From Mycolicibacterium goodii (lineage in GTDB: Bacteria > Actinomycetota > Actinomycetes > Mycobacteriales > Mycobacteriaceae), in NCBI RefSeq assembly GCF_001187505.1, contig NZ_CP012150.1:2976001-3040000 (forward strand): DNA of 64,000 nt, read 5' to 3'. The notes below the pieces were generated by a model. It was given only the letters and a program-made list of their open reading frames with translations, was not told the DNA's origin and ran no database searches. Every line of letters begins with the position of its first letter. Within the stretch, counting starts at the first letter, position 1. This document shows, piece by piece, positions 8,647-18,121 of the stretch. The position numbers and the translations under genes were made by a program.

Positions 8647-9756
8647 ATGACCATGGCAAAGAACATCCTGCGCGCGATCACCGCCATCGTGCGACGCGAC
8701 GCGAAAGCTCCCGATGTACCGGAGTCGGCCGCGGGCAGCGTCACGTTCGACGGCGCGCTGGATGATCTCGACGTCGCCGGCCTCGTCGAGCTCGGACGCG
8801 GCCCGATCGCCGACATCGCGATCGACGCCGACCGCGAGACCATCGTGGTGACCAACTCGGCGGCCGACTGCATCACCGTGATCAACCCGTACACCCTCGC
8901 CCCGATCGGGTCGGTGCGGCTCGACGGTGAACCGTTCGCCGTCACCGCCGCCGACGACCGTGCCTACGTGTCCGTCGCAGGCGCCGGTCGCGACGCCATC
9001 AAGGTCGTCGACACCGTCACCGGCTCGGTGCTCGCCGAGTACCCGCTGGCCATGACGGTCACCGCGCTCGCCATGAGCCCCGACGGCAAGCGCGTCTTCG
9101 TCGGCCGCAGCGGATACGAGCGCATCGACGTCGCGGTCATCGACACCGCCGCCGAACGCGTCGGGACCATCGACCTCGCCAACGGCGCGGGTGCCGGCGT
9201 GGACGCGATGCGCGTCGACGCCACCGGCAAGCGCCTCTACGTCGCGACCACCGACCCCCGCGGCAGCCGCATGGTCACGGTGAACACCGAGACCGCCCAG
9301 ATCGAGTCCACGGTGTGGATCGGCGCCCCGATCCGCGATCTCGCGCTCGGGGCGGACGGCAAGGCCCTGGTCCTCACCTCGGACCGGCGCCGCCGCGGCG
9401 TGGTGCACATCGTCGACCTGTCCGCTGCGGCCGTCGTCGGTGCCATCGAGATCGGTGGAGCGCCAACGCAACTGGTCCTCAGCCCGGACGCGACCCGGGC
9501 CTACGTCGTTGACTACGACCGGGTGATCGTGCTGTGCACGCTGACCAACGAGATCCTCGGCAGCATCGACGTGGGCGCGCAGCCCGCGGCCGTCGCCGTG
9601 CGTCGTGACGGCGCGCGGGTGTACGTCGCCGACTACAGCGGTCAGGTCAACGCGTTCGACGTCGCGGCCGAACTGCCCGCGCTGTACTCGCGACTGGTCG
9701 CCTCCGAGCCCCGGCAGGTTGCCGCGACGGTGCTGCCGTCGCTGCAGACGGCCTGA
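8647..9756 (+). CDS. YVTN-type beta-propeller protein
   Basis: A 369-residue protein of repeated blades with the pattern LxLSPDGxRxYVxx...VxVIDTxTxxVxxxIxVG, for example ALAMSPDGKRVFVG and LVLSPDATRAYVVD. About seven blades can be counted, consistent with a closed seven-blade propeller. There is no clear signal peptide: residues 1-40 are polar and basic. I start at 8647 because CGGAGG lies about five bases upstream; 8629 is an alternative. Such propellers usually bind proteins or act as scaffolds. No catalytic motif is seen. Confidence 0.7.
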   Translation: MTMAKNILRAITAIVRRDAKAPDVPESAAGSVTFDGALDDLDVAGLVELGRGPIADIAIDADRETIVVTNSAADCITVINPYTLAPIGSVRLDGEPFAVTAADDRAYVSVAGAGRDAIKVVDTVTGSVLAEYPLAMTVTALAMSPDGKRVFVGRSGYERIDVAVIDTAAERVGTIDLANGAGAGVDAMRVDATGKRLYVATTDPRGSRMVTVNTETAQIESTVWIGAPIRDLALGADGKALVLTSDRRRRGVVHIVDLSAAAVVGAIEIGGAPTQLVLSPDATRAYVVDYDRVIVLCTLTNEILGSIDVGAQPAAVAVRRDGARVYVADYSGQVNAFDVAAELPALYSRLVASEPRQVAATVLPSLQTA

Positions 9757-9764
9757 AACCGCGT

Positions 9765-10457
9765 TCAGCGCCACTGATAGCGGGTGCGGGGGCGGCCTGC
9801 CTTGCCGTACTCGCTGATCCGGACCACGGTGTTGTCGTCGGCGAGCCGTTCGAGGTAGCGCCACGCCGTGACGCGGGAGACGCCGACGCGTTTGGCCACC
9901 TCGTCGGCGGTGAGACCGTCGGGGTCGTCGCGCACCGCCCTTGCGATCTCGTCGGTGGTCTGCGGGGCCGCGCCCTTCGGCGCGGTGAACTTGTCGGTGG
10001 CGACCCGTAATTCGGCCAGCGCACGATCGACCTCGGCCTGACTGGCCGCCGCGGTGCCGGCAGGCAGCGCCTCACGGTAGCGGCGGTAACGCTCGAGCCG
10101 GTCGCGGAACGCCGCGAACGTGAACGGTTTGAGCAGATACGCCAGCGCGCCGTGGGCGACCGCGGCCCGCACCATCTCCAGATCGCGTTCCGAGGTGATC
10201 GCGATGATGTCGGGCGCGGGCCGCAACCCGGACAGTGCCGACGCCAGGGCGATCCCGTTCGCGTCGGGCAGGCCGATGTCGAGCAGCACCAGATCGATCG
10301 GCCGCTCCGAGGCCGCGGCCTCCGAGGCCGCCCGCATGGCGTCACGCGCGGTGTGCGTCACCGCGGCGATCGAAAACCCCTCCAGCCGGCCGAGATACGT
10401 CTGATGCGCCTCGGCGATCAGCGGTTCGTCCTCGACGACGAGCACCGTGATGGTCAC
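9765..10457 (-). CDS. CitB/DcuR-type response regulator
   Basis: A 230-residue regulator. The receiver domain (residues 1-125) has the acidic pair ED at 9-10, phosphoacceptor Asp60 in LVLLDIGLPD, a switch Ser/Thr in ITSE and Lys in LLKPF. The C-terminal half has a helix-turn-helix (about residues 175-210, motif GLTADEVAKRVGVSRVTAWRYLE) as in CitB/DpiA/DcuR proteins. It overlaps the kinase gene by four bases. The family controls uptake and use of citrate or C4-dicarboxylates, and dctA lies nearby, so dctA is a plausible target. Confidence 0.88.
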   Translation of the reverse strand: MTITVLVVEDEPLIAEAHQTYLGRLEGFSIAAVTHTARDAMRAASEAAASERPIDLVLLDIGLPDANGIALASALSGLRPAPDIIAITSERDLEMVRAAVAHGALAYLLKPFTFAAFRDRLERYRRYREALPAGTAAASQAEVDRALAELRVATDKFTAPKGAAPQTTDEIARAVRDDPDGLTADEVAKRVGVSRVTAWRYLERLADDNTVVRISEYGKAGRPRTRYQWR

Positions 10458-12040
10458 GCCGCGCCACCGCCGACGCGTTCGTTGACCGGCACGGTCACGG
10501 TCACCACCGACCCGTAGGTGACATCCGCGCGCAGGGTGCCGCCGTGCTTGTTGACCACCTGCGCGACCAGCGCCAGACCCAGGCCGTGACCGGACGTGTC
10601 GCCCGCCTTGGTGGAATACCCGCGCTGCGTTGCCTTCTCGAAGGTGTCGGGATCCATACCGGGCCCGCTGTCGGCGACCCGGATGAGCAACTCGTCGTCA
10701 TCGGAGGTCACCGTGACCTCGATCCACGGATCGTCGCGGTCACAGGCGTCCATCGCATTGTCGATCAGATTACCCAGCACCGTCACCAGTTCCGTCCCGG
10801 ACAGCACGGAGTGGTCGGACAACTGGGTGTCCTCGGTGACCGTGAGCGGGATGCCGCGCTCGTCGGCCTGCGCGGTCTTGCCGAGCAGCAACGCCACCAA
10901 CGCGGGCTCACCGACCGCCTCCGACAGCCGGTCGACGAGTCGCTGGGACAGCTCGAGCTCGCTGGTCGCGAACCGGACGGCATCCTGTGGACGGCCCATC
11001 TCGACCATGGTGATCACGGTGTGCAGCTTGTTCGCCGACTCGTGGGCCTGCGCCCGCAGCGAATCGGTGAGCACCTGCAACGAGCTGAGTTCGCCCAGCG
11101 CACCCTGCAATTCGGTGCGGTCGCGGATCGTCACCACCTCCGAACCCGTGTCGGCGACCCGGGCGCGGTTGACCACCAGCACGCGCTCGCCGGTGACGTG
11201 CAGCTCGTCGCGCGCACCCGGATCGCGGCTGCGCAGGAACTCGGGGAGATCGTCGGGCCGAACCGGCCCGGGTGGCAGCCCCAGCAGCCGCCGCGCCTCG
11301 TCGTTGACCAGGGCGACGCCGGTGCGGTCCAGCACGACGAGCCCCTCGGACACCGAATGCAGGATCGCGTCATGGTGGTCGTACATCACGCGCAGCTCGT
11401 CGGGCCGCAGGCCGTGGGTCTGCCGCAGCAGCCGACGCCGGATGGCCCACACACCGACCAGGGACAGCGCCAGCGCACCCGCGGTGATCGCGGCGATGGT
11501 GAGGAGTTGCCCGCGCCAGCGCTGCGCGAGGGTCTGCGTGGTGATGCCCGCCGACACCAGCCCGACGATGCGTCCGTCGGCGTTGCGCACCGGCACGATG
11601 GCCCGCACCGACGGGCCGAGGGTGCCGGTGTAGATCTCGGTGTACGTCTCACCGCGCAGCGCGGGTTCGATGGTGCCCAGATAGTGGCCGCCGATCTGGC
11701 TCGGATCGGTGTGGGTGAACCGGATGCCCTCGGGCGACATGATGGTGATGAACGCGATGTGGGTGCCGGTGCGCACCGCATCGGTCACCGGTTGCAGGAT
11801 CTCGGTCGCATGCCCGGATTCGATGGCCCCGGCCGTCGACGGCGAATCGGCGAGCGCGGTGGCGATGCCGATCACCTGATCGCGCGCGTTCTCCTCACCG
11901 TCGCGACGCGCGTCGTACACGGCCAGCACGCTGCCCGCCAGCACGACCACCGCGACCACGATGACCTGCAGGGCGATCGCCTGCCCGGCCAGGGATCGCG
12001 GCCATGGGCGGGTCAACAGCTCGGGCCGCCAACGGGACAC
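10454..12040 (-). CDS. CitA/DcuS-type sensor histidine kinase
   Basis: A 528-residue membrane kinase. One helix lies at about 20-42, followed by an extracytoplasmic sensor domain (about 43-178) and a second helix (about 180-200). A cytoplasmic PAS domain (about 215-310) precedes a SPOB-type dimerisation helix with the phosphoacceptor His in RAQAHESANKLH (about residue 335). The HATPase domain has NLIDNAMDAC, ADSGPGMD and GHGLGLALV. It is the typical architecture of citrate, fumarate or malate sensors. The gene is first in a two-gene operon with the response regulator. The ligand is inferred from family and context only. Confidence 0.88.
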   Translation of the reverse strand: MSRWRPELLTRPWPRSLAGQAIALQVIVVAVVVLAGSVLAVYDARRDGEENARDQVIGIATALADSPSTAGAIESGHATEILQPVTDAVRTGTHIAFITIMSPEGIRFTHTDPSQIGGHYLGTIEPALRGETYTEIYTGTLGPSVRAIVPVRNADGRIVGLVSAGITTQTLAQRWRGQLLTIAAITAGALALSLVGVWAIRRRLLRQTHGLRPDELRVMYDHHDAILHSVSEGLVVLDRTGVALVNDEARRLLGLPPGPVRPDDLPEFLRSRDPGARDELHVTGERVLVVNRARVADTGSEVVTIRDRTELQGALGELSSLQVLTDSLRAQAHESANKLHTVITMVEMGRPQDAVRFATSELELSQRLVDRLSEAVGEPALVALLLGKTAQADERGIPLTVTEDTQLSDHSVLSGTELVTVLGNLIDNAMDACDRDDPWIEVTVTSDDDELLIRVADSGPGMDPDTFEKATQRGYSTKAGDTSGHGLGLALVAQVVNKHGGTLRADVTYGSVVTVTVPVNERVGGGAA

Positions 12041-12132
12041 CGCACCTCCGGGTTCGCAGGACGTCTACGACCTACATCGTGACCTGTCCGACGCCCGCGC
12101 GGAACATCTTGCCGATCTCGGCGTGCCGGGGA

Positions 12133-13665
12133 TCAGACCGAGGCCGCGGCTTCGTCCGCGGGGGCGCTCGCCTTCTCGGCCATCTCGGTGAACTCCCGCT
12201 GGATGTCGTCGTCTTCGCGCGGGGTCAACAGCGATACGACCACGGCCACCACGAGGCATGCGATGAACCCGGGCACGATCTCGTACATCGCGCTCGACAG
12301 CGCCTCGGTCTGCCCCCAGATGCCGACCACCACGGCACCGGCGATCATGCCCGCGATCGCGCCCGCGGTGGTGAGCTTGCGCCAGAACAGCGACAGCAGG
12401 ATCAGCGGGCCGAACGCCGCGCCGAAGCCGGCCCAGGCGAAACCGACGAGGTCGAGGATCGTGCCATCGGGGTTGAGCGCCAACAGGATCGCCACCACCG
12501 CGACCGTCAGCACGCCGAGGCGACCGTAGACGACGAGCCTGCCCGGGCCGGCTTCTTTGCCGAACGCGCGGTAGATGTCCTCGACCAGAGCCGACGAGCA
12601 CACGATGAGCTGTGAGGAGATCGTCGACATGATGGCCGCCAGCACCGCGGCCAGCACCACACCGGCGATGAACGGGTGGAACATGACCTGCGCCAGGCGC
12701 AGGAACACGGTCTCGGGATTGTCGAGCGTGACACCTTCGCGGAAGAAATACGCCAGGCCCGCGAACCCGGTGGTGATCGCGCCCAAGGCGGTGAGGACCA
12801 TCCAGCTGATGCCGATGCGGCGGCCCGCCTTGGCATCTGCCGATGACCGCATCGCCATGAACCGGACGATGATGTGCGGCTGACCGAAGTAGCCGAGCCC
12901 CCAGGCGGCCGCGGACACGATGGCCAGGATTCCGCCGCCGAAGAACAGCGACGTGCGGCGGAGTTCGTCACCGGAGTTGGCGGCGTTGTGCGCGGCGTCG
13001 GCCGCCTGCACCAGATTGATCACCTCGCCGGGCCCGCCGGTGGTGATGATGGTGACGACGGGGATCGTGACGAGGGCGGCGAACATCAGCAGCGCCTGTG
13101 CGACGTCGGTGAGCGACGCGCCGAGGAAACCGCCGAACAGCGTGTAGCACAACGTGACTCCGGCCACCAGCAGCATGCCCACCAGATACGAAGAGCCGAA
13201 CGATGTTTCGAAGAACACGCCACCGGCCACCATCCCGGAGGACACGTAGAAGGTGAAGAAGACCAGGATGATCGTGCCCGCCGAGATCCGCAGCACATGC
13301 GAACGGTCCCGCAACCGGTTCTCGAAGAAGCTCGGCACGGTGATCGAGTTGTTGGCGATCTCGGTGTAGGCCCGCAGCCGCGGTGCGACGAACTTCCAGT
13401 TCAGCCAGGCGCCGATCACCAGGCCGATCACGATCCACGACTCGAACAGGCCGGAGGCATAGATCGCGCCGGGCACGCCCAGCAGCAGCCAGCCGGACAT
13501 GTCCGACGCGCCCGCGGACAGCGCCGCGACACCCGGCTTGAGCTTGCGGCCGCCGAGCATGTAGTCGTCGAGGTCGCTGGTTCGGCGGAAGGCGTAGTAA
13601 CCGATCGCCAGCATCATGGCGAAGTACAGCCCGATCGCCATCATCTGGAACGTGAGGTCGGACAT
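12133..13665 (-). CDS. putP: Sodium/proline symporter
   Basis: A 510-residue sodium:solute symporter with about 12-13 membrane helices. The family marks are clear: ASDMSGWLLLG near residue 52, YTLFGG in the middle, GYFGQPHIIVRFMA and the helix STISSQLIVCSSALVED, which contains Ser/Thr residues of the sodium site. It transports proline with Na+ into the cell. I start at 13665, which gives the standard PutP N-terminus; an upstream frame to 13767 adds an unrelated segment. It is divergent from dctA and lies downstream of nothing on its strand. No putA gene is visible in this window. Confidence 0.87.
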   Translation of the reverse strand: MSDLTFQMMAIGLYFAMMLAIGYYAFRRTSDLDDYMLGGRKLKPGVAALSAGASDMSGWLLLGVPGAIYASGLFESWIVIGLVIGAWLNWKFVAPRLRAYTEIANNSITVPSFFENRLRDRSHVLRISAGTIILVFFTFYVSSGMVAGGVFFETSFGSSYLVGMLLVAGVTLCYTLFGGFLGASLTDVAQALLMFAALVTIPVVTIITTGGPGEVINLVQAADAAHNAANSGDELRRTSLFFGGGILAIVSAAAWGLGYFGQPHIIVRFMAMRSSADAKAGRRIGISWMVLTALGAITTGFAGLAYFFREGVTLDNPETVFLRLAQVMFHPFIAGVVLAAVLAAIMSTISSQLIVCSSALVEDIYRAFGKEAGPGRLVVYGRLGVLTVAVVAILLALNPDGTILDLVGFAWAGFGAAFGPLILLSLFWRKLTTAGAIAGMIAGAVVVGIWGQTEALSSAMYEIVPGFIACLVVAVVVSLLTPREDDDIQREFTEMAEKASAPADEAAASV

Positions 13666-13827
13666 CTGTGGTGTTTCTCGTTCCGTCGAAGGGACCTTGC
13701 GATGGTTCTGATCATGAAAGCAGGAGGCGGGTCCGAACTTTTTGGCCGATCGTATGAGAATTGCCACGTCGCTTTGTCAGGTTCGACAGAACCGGCCCGA
13801 TGCCCCGTGAAACTAATGAACTAAAAC

Positions 13828-13841
13828 GTGACCTGGCTCAC
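13828..13841. promoter_or_regulatory. Crp-like site upstream of dctA
   Basis: GTGA-CCTGGC-TCAC matches the core of the mycobacterial Crp (Rv3676-type) consensus, a perfect GTGA-N6-TCAC palindrome. It lies 59 bases before the dctA start and between the divergent putP and dctA genes, a position suited to cAMP-dependent control of either. Confidence 0.55.
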
Positions 13842-13900
13842 CTCGTCGTCGAACCTACTTGCATAACCGCACGAGAGTCGAACCTGGAGGTAGTCCCCTC

Positions 13901-15274
13901 ATGAGCGTCACCCTGGACCGTCAACCGGAGCCCGCGCCGCCGCGCAGGCGTGACCGCACCCACTGGCTCTACATCGCGGTCATCGTCGCCGTCGTGGCGG
14001 GCGTCGCGGTCGGTCTGCTCGCTCCCGAGGTCGGCAAGAGCATCGGCGTGCTCGGCACGATGTTCGTCAACCTGATCAAGATGATGATCGCCCCGGTCAT
14101 CTTCTGCACCATCGTCCTCGGCATCGGCTCGGTGCGCAAAGCCGCCACGGTCGGCAAGGTCGGCGGGCTGGCCTTCCTCTACTTCCTGGTGATGAGCACC
14201 TTCGCGCTCGCGATCGGCCTGGTGGTCGGCAACGTGCTGCACCCGGGTGCCGGGATGCAGGTGACCGAGAGCGCCGCCGGCAAGGGCGCCGAACTGGCCG
14301 AGACCGCCCACGAGGCGGGCGGTCTGATGGACTTCGTGCAGGGCATCATCCCCGACACCCTGTTCTCGGCGTTGACCGCGGGCAGCGTGCTGCAGGCCCT
14401 GTTCGTCGCGCTCCTGGTCGGTTTCGCGCTGCAGGCCATGGGCACGGCCGGTGAGCCGATCCTGCGCGGCATCGAGCACCTGCAGAAGCTGGTGTTCAAG
14501 ATCCTGGTGATGATCCTGTGGCTGGCCCCGATCGGCGCCTTCGGCGCGATGGCCAACGTCGTCGGCCAGACCGGTTGGTCGGCCGTGACGCAGTTGCTCA
14601 CGCTGATGTTCGGTTTCTACCTCACCTGCGTGGTGTTCGTGTTCGGTGTGCTGGGCGTGCTGATGCGCACCGTGTCCGGGGTGTCGATCTTCAAGCTGGT
14701 GCGCTACCTGGCCCGCGAGTACCTGCTGATCCTGTCGACGTCGTCGTCGGAATCGGCGCTGCCGCGCCTCATCGCCAAGATGGAGCACCTCGGCGTCGGC
14801 CGCAGCACCGTGGGTGTCGTGGTGCCGACCGGCTACTCGTTCAACCTCGACGGCACCGCGATCTACCTGACCATGGCGTCGCTGTTCATCGCCGGCGCGC
14901 TGGGCGACCCGCTTTCGGTGCCCGAGCAGATCGGCCTGCTGGTGTTCATGATCGTCGCGTCGAAGGGCGCTGCCGGGGTGACCGGCGCGGGCCTGGCCAC
15001 GCTGGCGGGCGGCCTGCAGGCCCACCGCCCCGACCTGCTCGACGGCGTCGGACTGATCGTCGGCATCGACCGGTTCATGTCCGAGGCGCGTGCGCTGACC
15101 AACTTCTCGGGCAACGCGGTCGCCACCATCCTGGTCGGGTCGTGGACCAAGACCATCGACAAGGACAAGGTCGACGCGGTGCTCAGCGGTAAGGATCCGT
15201 TCGACGAGCTGACCATGGTCGACGATCACCGGACGGCGGCGCCGGCGAAGGAGTCGGCAGCCACACCGGCCTGA
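13901..15274 (+). CDS. dctA: C4-dicarboxylate transporter DctA
   Basis: A 457-residue dicarboxylate/amino acid:cation symporter. Landmarks of the family are the Ser-rich hairpin 1 STSSSESALPRL, the transport motif SFNLDGTAIY and hairpin 2 SKGAAGVTGAG. Eight helices plus two re-entrant loops are expected. It brings in succinate, fumarate and malate with protons or sodium. Start at 13901: CTGGAGG lies ten bases upstream. The nearby CitA/CitB-type sensor pair and the Crp-like site suggest that uptake responds both to the substrate and to cAMP. Confidence 0.92.
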   Translation: MSVTLDRQPEPAPPRRRDRTHWLYIAVIVAVVAGVAVGLLAPEVGKSIGVLGTMFVNLIKMMIAPVIFCTIVLGIGSVRKAATVGKVGGLAFLYFLVMSTFALAIGLVVGNVLHPGAGMQVTESAAGKGAELAETAHEAGGLMDFVQGIIPDTLFSALTAGSVLQALFVALLVGFALQAMGTAGEPILRGIEHLQKLVFKILVMILWLAPIGAFGAMANVVGQTGWSAVTQLLTLMFGFYLTCVVFVFGVLGVLMRTVSGVSIFKLVRYLAREYLLILSTSSSESALPRLIAKMEHLGVGRSTVGVVVPTGYSFNLDGTAIYLTMASLFIAGALGDPLSVPEQIGLLVFMIVASKGAAGVTGAGLATLAGGLQAHRPDLLDGVGLIVGIDRFMSEARALTNFSGNAVATILVGSWTKTIDKDKVDAVLSGKDPFDELTMVDDHRTAAPAKESAATPA

Positions 15275-15320
15275 CGGGCGCCGCGCTACCCCCTCCCCGC
15301 GCTCGCACCCAATGGGCCAG

Positions 15321-15351
15321 AGGCCCGACCGTACCGCTCACGGTCGGGCCT
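15321..15351 (+). terminator. Hairpin terminator after dctA
   Basis: AGGCCCGACCG and CGGTCGGGCCT form a perfect 11-bp stem around a 9-base loop, 47 bases after the dctA stop. There is no strong T run after it. Confidence 0.65.
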
Positions 15352-15465
15352 CATCCATGTTCGAAGGATGTCCGGAAACGTTGAACCGTTCCGCGCCGCA
15401 AGCCGTGTCATGCGTAACGACGGTGAGGTTTTCACCGAAAGACAGCATGGAAGAAAGGCACGGCC

Positions 15466-15783
15466 ATGCGCACATCGCTCGTCATGTTGGCCGCGTCGGG
15501 GGCGGTTCTGGCGACCATCGTGACACCGGCAGGGCCGGCATCGGCCGAGACGCCCATCAACACGATCGGTCAGCTCGAAGCCGAGGGCTACTACGTCAAC
15601 ATCGACCGCGTGGGCAGCGCACCGCTGGAGGACTGCATCGTCACCAGCGTGCGCAACCCACAGACCCAGACCCGGCTGCTCCGGGTCGAACGGTTCGGCA
15701 GGAACGGCAAAAAGGACATCGACTACATCCCGGTGGTCGTTCGCCGCACCATCACGGTGTCACTCGACTGCTCACGCAGGTGA
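15466..15783 (+). CDS. Small secreted two-Cys protein, family copy 2
   Basis: A 105-residue secreted protein. The signal peptide ends at ASA|E near residue 27. The mature part has TIGQLEAEGYYV, NIDRVGSAPLEDC, IVTSVRNPQ and a C-terminal TVSLDCS, matching the proteins encoded at 3242-3559 and 20039-20350. Two cysteines are conserved across all three. GAAAGG precedes the ATG by about ten bases. It converges on the Gly/His-rich gene, with only 13 bases between the stops. No function is known to me. Confidence 0.78.
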   Translation: MRTSLVMLAASGAVLATIVTPAGPASAETPINTIGQLEAEGYYVNIDRVGSAPLEDCIVTSVRNPQTQTRLLRVERFGRNGKKDIDYIPVVVRRTITVSLDCSRR

Positions 15784-15796
15784 TGACGGTGACGGA

Positions 15797-16132
15797 TCAG
15801 CGGTGGCCGCCGCCACCGCCGTGCATCCCGCCGCCACCGAAACCGTGTGCGCCGCCGCCGAATCCGTGACCACCGAATCCGTGGTTGTCGTAGCCGGGAC
15901 CGACCGGGCCCAGCCCGAACAGCCCGAAGTCCGGGTACTGGGACTCGAAGTCGGGCGGGATCGAGGCGTTGAGTTCGACGTTGCCCGGTGACTGGCACTC
16001 GGTGCCCGGTCCGATGCTCGTGCAGCTCGGCACCACGGACGAACCGGTGGGTTCTGCGGCCGCGACCGGCGCGGCGGCCATCGCGATCGCGCCCGCGGCC
16101 AGCACCGGGGTCAGGAAACGGTTGATGTGCAT
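15797..16132 (-). CDS. Small secreted Gly/His-rich protein (left copy)
   Basis: A 111-residue protein with a signal peptide (cleavage near AAA|E, residue 26), a short middle region with two cysteines (SCTSIGPGTEC), a Pro/Tyr stretch and a tail of Gly, His and Phe repeats (HGFGGHGFGGG type, about residues 78-111). AAAGGAG precedes the ATG. The tail could bind metal ions or wall polymers. It lies four bases downstream of oxcA on the same strand and is very likely co-transcribed with it. Confidence 0.7.
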   Translation of the reverse strand: MHINRFLTPVLAAGAIAMAAAPVAAAEPTGSSVVPSCTSIGPGTECQSPGNVELNASIPPDFESQYPDFGLFGLGPVGPGYDNHGFGGHGFGGGAHGFGGGGMHGGGGGHR

Positions 16133-16136
16133 CGGA

Positions 16137-17891
16137 CTACTCCTTTGTGATTGGGGCTGAAGACAATTCGGGTGGTGCGGTCACGCCCGTCGGGTTCAGG
16201 TGGGTCAGATGGCCGCTCTCGGTACCGTCGGCCGGGTCGATCACACAGTCGATGAGGGCGGGCCTGCCGGAGGCCAGCGCCTCGGTGAGGGCCGCGCCGA
16301 GCTCGGCGGGTGTGGCGACGTGATATCCCGTCCCGCCGAACGCCTCGATCAACCGGTCGTGGCGCGCGGCGGGCATCAGCGTCGTCGGGGACGGATCCGC
16401 CGACGCCGGGTTCTGCCCGTCCCCGCGGTACACCCCGCCGTTGTTGAGCACGACGACCACCACGGGCAGCCGGTAGCGGCAGATGGTCTCCAACTCCATG
16501 GCGCTGAAGCCGAATGCGCTGTCGCCCTCGATCGCCACGACAGGCCCGCCGCCCTCGACCGCGGCCGCGATCGCGTAACCCATCCCGATGCCCATGACAC
16601 CCCACGTGCCGCTGTCGAGCCGGTGCCGGGGCCGCGCCATGTCGATGACATTGCGCGTCAGGTCGAGTGCGTTGGCGCCCTCGTTGACGACATAGACGTC
16701 CGGACGGTCGTGCAGGACCTCGCGGATCGCCCGCAGCGCACCGTAGAAGCGCATCGGCTGGGCGTCGGCGGCCAGCCGCTTCGCCATCGTCTCGGCGTTG
16801 CGGGCCTTGCGTTCGGCGAGTTGCCCGCGCCACCGCGCCGGGGCGTCGATGCGCTGTGACCGCTCGGTGAGCGCCGCCATGACCGAGCCGATGTCGCCAA
16901 CCAGGGGAGCGGCGATCGGCGCGTTGCTGTCCAGCTCGCCCGGATCGATGTCGATTTGGATGAACTTGACGTCCGGGCTCCACTGAGGCGGTTCGCCGTG
17001 TCCGAGAAGCCAATTCAGCCGGGCCCCGACCAGCAGCACCACATCGGCGTTGCGCAGCGCCATCGACCTCGCCGCCGCCACCGACTGTGGATGGGTGTCC
17101 GGCAGCAGCCCCTTGGCCATCGACATCGGCAGGAACGGCAGCCCGGTCGACTCCAGGAATGCCCGGATCGTGTTGTCCGCCTGTGCATATGCCGCACCTT
17201 TGCCGAGCACCACCAGCGGTCGTTCGGCGCCTGCGAGCAGCGAGACCGCGCGATCGACGGCCGCGGGTGACGGGAACTGCTCGGGTGCGGCGTCGACGAC
17301 GGTGCGCGGCGACACTGCCGCCACATCGGCGTCGACCACCTCACCGAGCACCGCGGCCGGGATGTCGAGGTACACCCCGCCGGGCCGGCCGGACGACGCG
17401 ACGCGGATGGCCCTGGCGACCGCCAGGCCGATGTCGGCGACGCGGTTGACCCGGAAGGCGGCCTTGGCGAACGGCTTTGCCGCGGCGAGCTGATCCATCT
17501 CCTCGTAGTCGCCGCGCTGCAGATCCACGATGTGACGCTCGCTGGACCCCGAGATCTGCACCATCGGAAAACAGTTCGTGGTCGCGTTGGCCAGTGCGAC
17601 CAACCCGTTGAGGAACCCTGGCGCGGAAACCGTCAGACAGAAACCGGGCCGCTTCGTCAGGAACCCGGCCGCCGCGGCGGCATGCCCGGCATCGCTCTCG
17701 TGCCGGAAGCCGATGTAGCGCAGACCTTCGGCCTGGGCCACCCGCGCCACGTCGGTGATGGGGATCCCGACGACGCCGTAGATCGTCTCGACCCCGTTGA
17801 GTTTGAGGGCGTCGACCAGCACGTGACACCCGTCGGTGACGGTCGACGCGGTTCCCGGCGCAGGCTCGTCGATCAGCGGTGTGGCGTTCAT
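16137..17891 (-). CDS. oxcA: Oxalyl-CoA decarboxylase
   Basis: A 584-residue thiamine diphosphate enzyme that converts oxalyl-CoA to formyl-CoA and CO2. N-terminal GVVGIPITDVARVAQAEG and FRHESDAGHAAAAAG (catalytic Glu region) and C-terminal GDSAFGFSAMELETICRY...NNGG (ThDP/Mg motif) are typical of Oxc, with Ser/Tyr features distinguishing it from acetolactate synthase. The start at 17891 gives the size of M. tuberculosis OxcA (Rv0118c, about 582 residues). It is divergent from fadD7, as in M. tuberculosis. A Gly/His-rich secreted protein gene follows after four bases. Confidence 0.88.
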   Translation of the reverse strand: MNATPLIDEPAPGTASTVTDGCHVLVDALKLNGVETIYGVVGIPITDVARVAQAEGLRYIGFRHESDAGHAAAAAGFLTKRPGFCLTVSAPGFLNGLVALANATTNCFPMVQISGSSERHIVDLQRGDYEEMDQLAAAKPFAKAAFRVNRVADIGLAVARAIRVASSGRPGGVYLDIPAAVLGEVVDADVAAVSPRTVVDAAPEQFPSPAAVDRAVSLLAGAERPLVVLGKGAAYAQADNTIRAFLESTGLPFLPMSMAKGLLPDTHPQSVAAARSMALRNADVVLLVGARLNWLLGHGEPPQWSPDVKFIQIDIDPGELDSNAPIAAPLVGDIGSVMAALTERSQRIDAPARWRGQLAERKARNAETMAKRLAADAQPMRFYGALRAIREVLHDRPDVYVVNEGANALDLTRNVIDMARPRHRLDSGTWGVMGIGMGYAIAAAVEGGGPVVAIEGDSAFGFSAMELETICRYRLPVVVVVLNNGGVYRGDGQNPASADPSPTTLMPAARHDRLIEAFGGTGYHVATPAELGAALTEALASGRPALIDCVIDPADGTESGHLTHLNPTGVTAPPELSSAPITKE

Positions 17892-18121
17892 GGCATCAAT
17901 GCTGGTGCCCGCGGCGCGCGGTGTCTGCACCGCTGGCGCCAATGGCAACCTCCGGTCACCGCGACCACGGCCCCCCTGCCAGCTGGAAAAAGCAGGTCAC
18001 GGCACTGCTGGGCGGGACATCGCGGCCATACCATGCGAACAGAGGACCGGCGTGCTCACAGCCGAAAACCAGCGACAGCCAAGCATTTCGGTGAACCCGC
18101 CCGCTACGAGAGAAGGTGGCC

